13,886 bases of DNA from CAZRHR01 sp964599915 (GTDB taxonomy: Bacteria > Bacteroidota > Bacteroidia > CAIKAF01): assembly GCA_964599915.1 (NCBI GenBank), contig CAZRHR010000067.1, positions 1-13,886 of the forward strand, given 5' to 3'. The position numbers and the translations under genes were made by a program. The notes beneath the pieces are model-generated. The model did not search any database, was not told the DNA's origin, and saw nothing but the letters and a program-made list of their open reading frames with translations. This document shows, piece by piece, positions 12,291-13,886 of this stretch (the stretch's first letter is position 1; each line of letters opens with the position of its first letter).

Positions 12291-12319
12291 TTGTTCTTAC
12301 GATTAAGGACATAAATTTA
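12291..12319 (+). promoter_or_regulatory. Possible promoter for the helical-repeat gene
   Basis: On the plus strand a TTG (12291-12293) is followed after 18 bases by TAAATTTA (12312-12319), which fits TAnnTTTG except at the last base. It would give a long leader of about 145 bases before the ATG at 12470. A TAAATTAG closer to the gene (12430-12437) has no TTG at a suitable distance. Low certainty because the region is AT-rich. Confidence 0.3.
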
Positions 12320-12469
12320 AAGTTCAGAAGTTGAATTCAGGGAACAACCCATATGGCGTACCCATCATTTCAACTTTAAATCTTACATGTTTTTTTACTG
12401 CACACTAAAAACCCTCGCTTAAATACCCGTAAATTAGAGGCAGCACAATCATACAACGGGTTCTAAACT

Positions 12470-13882
12470 ATGGACGATTTAATAGAAATAGTGCATCAGT
12501 TATCTACTGTGGAAATCGCACAGTTAAAGAAAGAACTGAAAACAGATAAGCAAAAACTAAAGTTGCTGGAATACCTTCTGGTCACCGATGATATCCAAAA
12601 TGATGAAATCATTGAGGTCCTCAATTACCAGAACAATAAAAGCGCTTACTATACCTTTAAGCACCGATTATTGCATGATATCATCCAATTTAAATTCAAT
12701 GTCGGTAAAAATAAGGTCATAAAATTACGAGAGGAAATAGACAACCTCCGCTCTTTACTCTATTCCAACCAGCCAAGGCTCTTGGAAAAAAAGTTGAACG
12801 ATTTGGCTAAAAGGTCACAAGAAAACGACTTGTACAGCGGCATCAAAGAGGTGTATTTATGTCAGTATTTATTAAATTTTCATGACGCCAAAAGGCGCAG
12901 CCAATGTCATGAACAATTTAAGGAAGCCCATGCCAACGAGACCTTGTTTTCAGATTTAGAATTTCTCTTTTACGACGCTGTTTTTCGGTCACATGACCAT
13001 TATTTCAGCCAAAATCCAGAGGAGGAAGAAGTCCTTCAGCATACGTTGGCCAAAATGCAGCAGATTCATAAAAAGTTGAATTCTACCATTTCTCACTTTC
13101 TCTATGAAAGTACGCTGCTCACCATTCGTCTAAACAACCGAAAATCTTCCCATCCGGATTACTTACCCAGAAGCCGGAAACTGCTCATCGAATACCTGAA
13201 TTCCACCCTTCAATACCATTATCCAAATTGTCGCTTTGCCATACAGTGCCTCATTGCCAAGTATTACGCAAACATGGGCATGTTCGATGCATTTGAAGAA
13301 GTCATCAATGAGTTGGCCAATGACCTGCCGGAAATTCGTGGATACCGCACCTATGAAGACGTGTATTTCTTTTTCCTACATTCAAAAGCTGAAATCTATC
13401 TCCGTAAAAAAGATTATGCCTCGTTGCATACCTTCATGAACGAAGAAATCTCGGAAATTAGCCTGCTATCGGCCTCCAATAAAAGTGCATTCTACCTTTT
13501 ATACTTGAAAGGCGTGGCCAACTATTATGGCGGACAGTTTTCAAAAGCCTATTCATACCTGCTTAAAGCAAGAAATTATACCAAATTTCTGGAAAATGGC
13601 GGCCGTTGGGTCCTTATTCAAACCTCCATTTTCGCCCTCATGGTGCTCAGCCGTGAAACCAATTACCAATTGATTGACAGCGAGAAAAAGTACCTCAAAA
13701 GACAGGTGAAAAAATCCGGGGTTGCGGAAGGGCCTGTCACCCTTTTCTTAGAAATGCTGAATGTAAAAGTGAAAAATAAAAAGAAAGGGAAAACCGAGGA
13801 TATTCTTCGCAGGTTCAGTGAAATACAAAACGAAAATCCACCTTATCGGATGATTGATGGCGATTATTTCCTGAAAAACTAA
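12470..13882 (+). CDS. Cytoplasmic TPR-like helical-repeat protein, divergent from the operon
   Basis: A 470-residue protein without signal peptide or membrane segment, almost wholly alpha-helical by composition. The N-terminal part (~1-75) is charged, with LKKELKTDKQKLKLLEYLL and NKSAYYTFKHRLLHDII. In outline it recalls the N-terminal segment of a common Bacteroidota group of ~480-residue TPR-like hypothetical proteins; this is from memory and not a confirmed match. Residues ~257-372 show degenerate helical hairpins of TPR type (AKYYANMGMFDAFEEVINEL, then SKAEIYLRKKDYASL, then KGVANYYGGQFSKAYSYLLKA). No catalytic motif or classical DNA-binding motif is visible. The C-terminus is Lys-rich (KVKNKKKGK). 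Its divergent position could mean a regulatory link to the operon, but nothing in the sequence shows this. The gene is complete, with a TAA at 13880-13882. Confidence 0.8.
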   Translation: MDDLIEIVHQLSTVEIAQLKKELKTDKQKLKLLEYLLVTDDIQNDEIIEVLNYQNNKSAYYTFKHRLLHDIIQFKFNVGKNKVIKLREEIDNLRSLLYSNQPRLLEKKLNDLAKRSQENDLYSGIKEVYLCQYLLNFHDAKRRSQCHEQFKEAHANETLFSDLEFLFYDAVFRSHDHYFSQNPEEEEVLQHTLAKMQQIHKKLNSTISHFLYESTLLTIRLNNRKSSHPDYLPRSRKLLIEYLNSTLQYHYPNCRFAIQCLIAKYYANMGMFDAFEEVINELANDLPEIRGYRTYEDVYFFFLHSKAEIYLRKKDYASLHTFMNEEISEISLLSASNKSAFYLLYLKGVANYYGGQFSKAYSYLLKARNYTKFLENGGRWVLIQTSIFALMVLSRETNYQLIDSEKKYLKRQVKKSGVAEGPVTLFLEMLNVKVKNKKKGKTEDILRRFSEIQNENPPYRMIDGDYFLKN

Positions 13883-13886
13883 ATTG

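Larger units (their letters stand above)
12170..12469. other. Divergent intergenic region
   Basis: A 300-bp AT-rich region between the fibre-like gene (minus) and the helical-repeat gene (plus). It contains one good minus-strand promoter near the operon and a weaker plus-strand candidate. I find no tRNA, no convincing small ORF, no long inverted repeat and no terminator-like hairpin. An 8-bp palindrome CCATATGG (12349-12356) is present but too short to interpret. Confidence 0.6.

Noticed and set aside
12284..12294. GGTTAAATTGT in the intergenic region resembling the TLQFN-coding DNA of the array
   Set aside because: Only about eleven AT-rich bases match, with no continuation into the rest of the motif; likely chance.

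Overview
The window reads as chromosomal DNA of a member of the Bacteroidota. The evidence is a type IX secretion (T9SS) sorting domain on a large adhesin, a good TTG/TAnnTTTG-type promoter, no evident Shine-Dalgarno sites, and signal peptides that in every case place a glutamine at or next to the predicted cleavage site (the 'Q-rule' of this phylum). Genus and species cannot be told from the sequence alone.

Layout, in transcription order on the minus strand. A divergent intergenic region (12170-12469) carries the promoter. It is followed by a short secreted protein with phage-tail-fibre-like repeats (11711-12169). Next come seventeen tandem paralogous genes for small secreted proteins, called P1 to P17 here (11701 down to 3700), and a divergent eighteenth relative, P18 (3171-3698). 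After a 106-bp gap lies a 1010-residue multidomain Ig/PKD adhesin ending in a T9SS type A sorting domain (32-3064). On the plus strand, divergent from all this, is a 470-residue cytoplasmic helical-repeat protein (12470-13882).

The P family is the striking content, and I do not recognise it as a named family. Each member has its own signal peptide and a mature protein of about 105-235 residues. All share a framework: N-terminal (G)TLQFNxV, then TVPAGKVWKVE, a central hydrophobic-NG motif in most members, then hxWLPAGTTL, and a C-terminal SVIEFNxxP that ends exactly at the stop codon. Sequence, length and cysteine pattern between these motifs vary widely. Every mature member has an even number of cysteines (0, 2, 4 or 8), all outside the framework. 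Twelve of the 18 junctions from the fibre-like gene to P18 are ATGA stop/start overlaps, most of them built on the conserved final proline codon (CCATGA), and two are TGATG. The array therefore looks like one translationally coupled polycistron of nineteen genes.

Working interpretation (inference): one promoter drives a set of exported, disulphide-stabilised, probably beta-sandwich modules with a fixed scaffold and variable loops. This suggests a repertoire of binding or coat proteins. The fibre-like first gene and the T9SS adhesin at the far end suggest a cell-surface role. None of P1-P18 carries a T9SS sorting domain, so how they would get past the periplasm is open.
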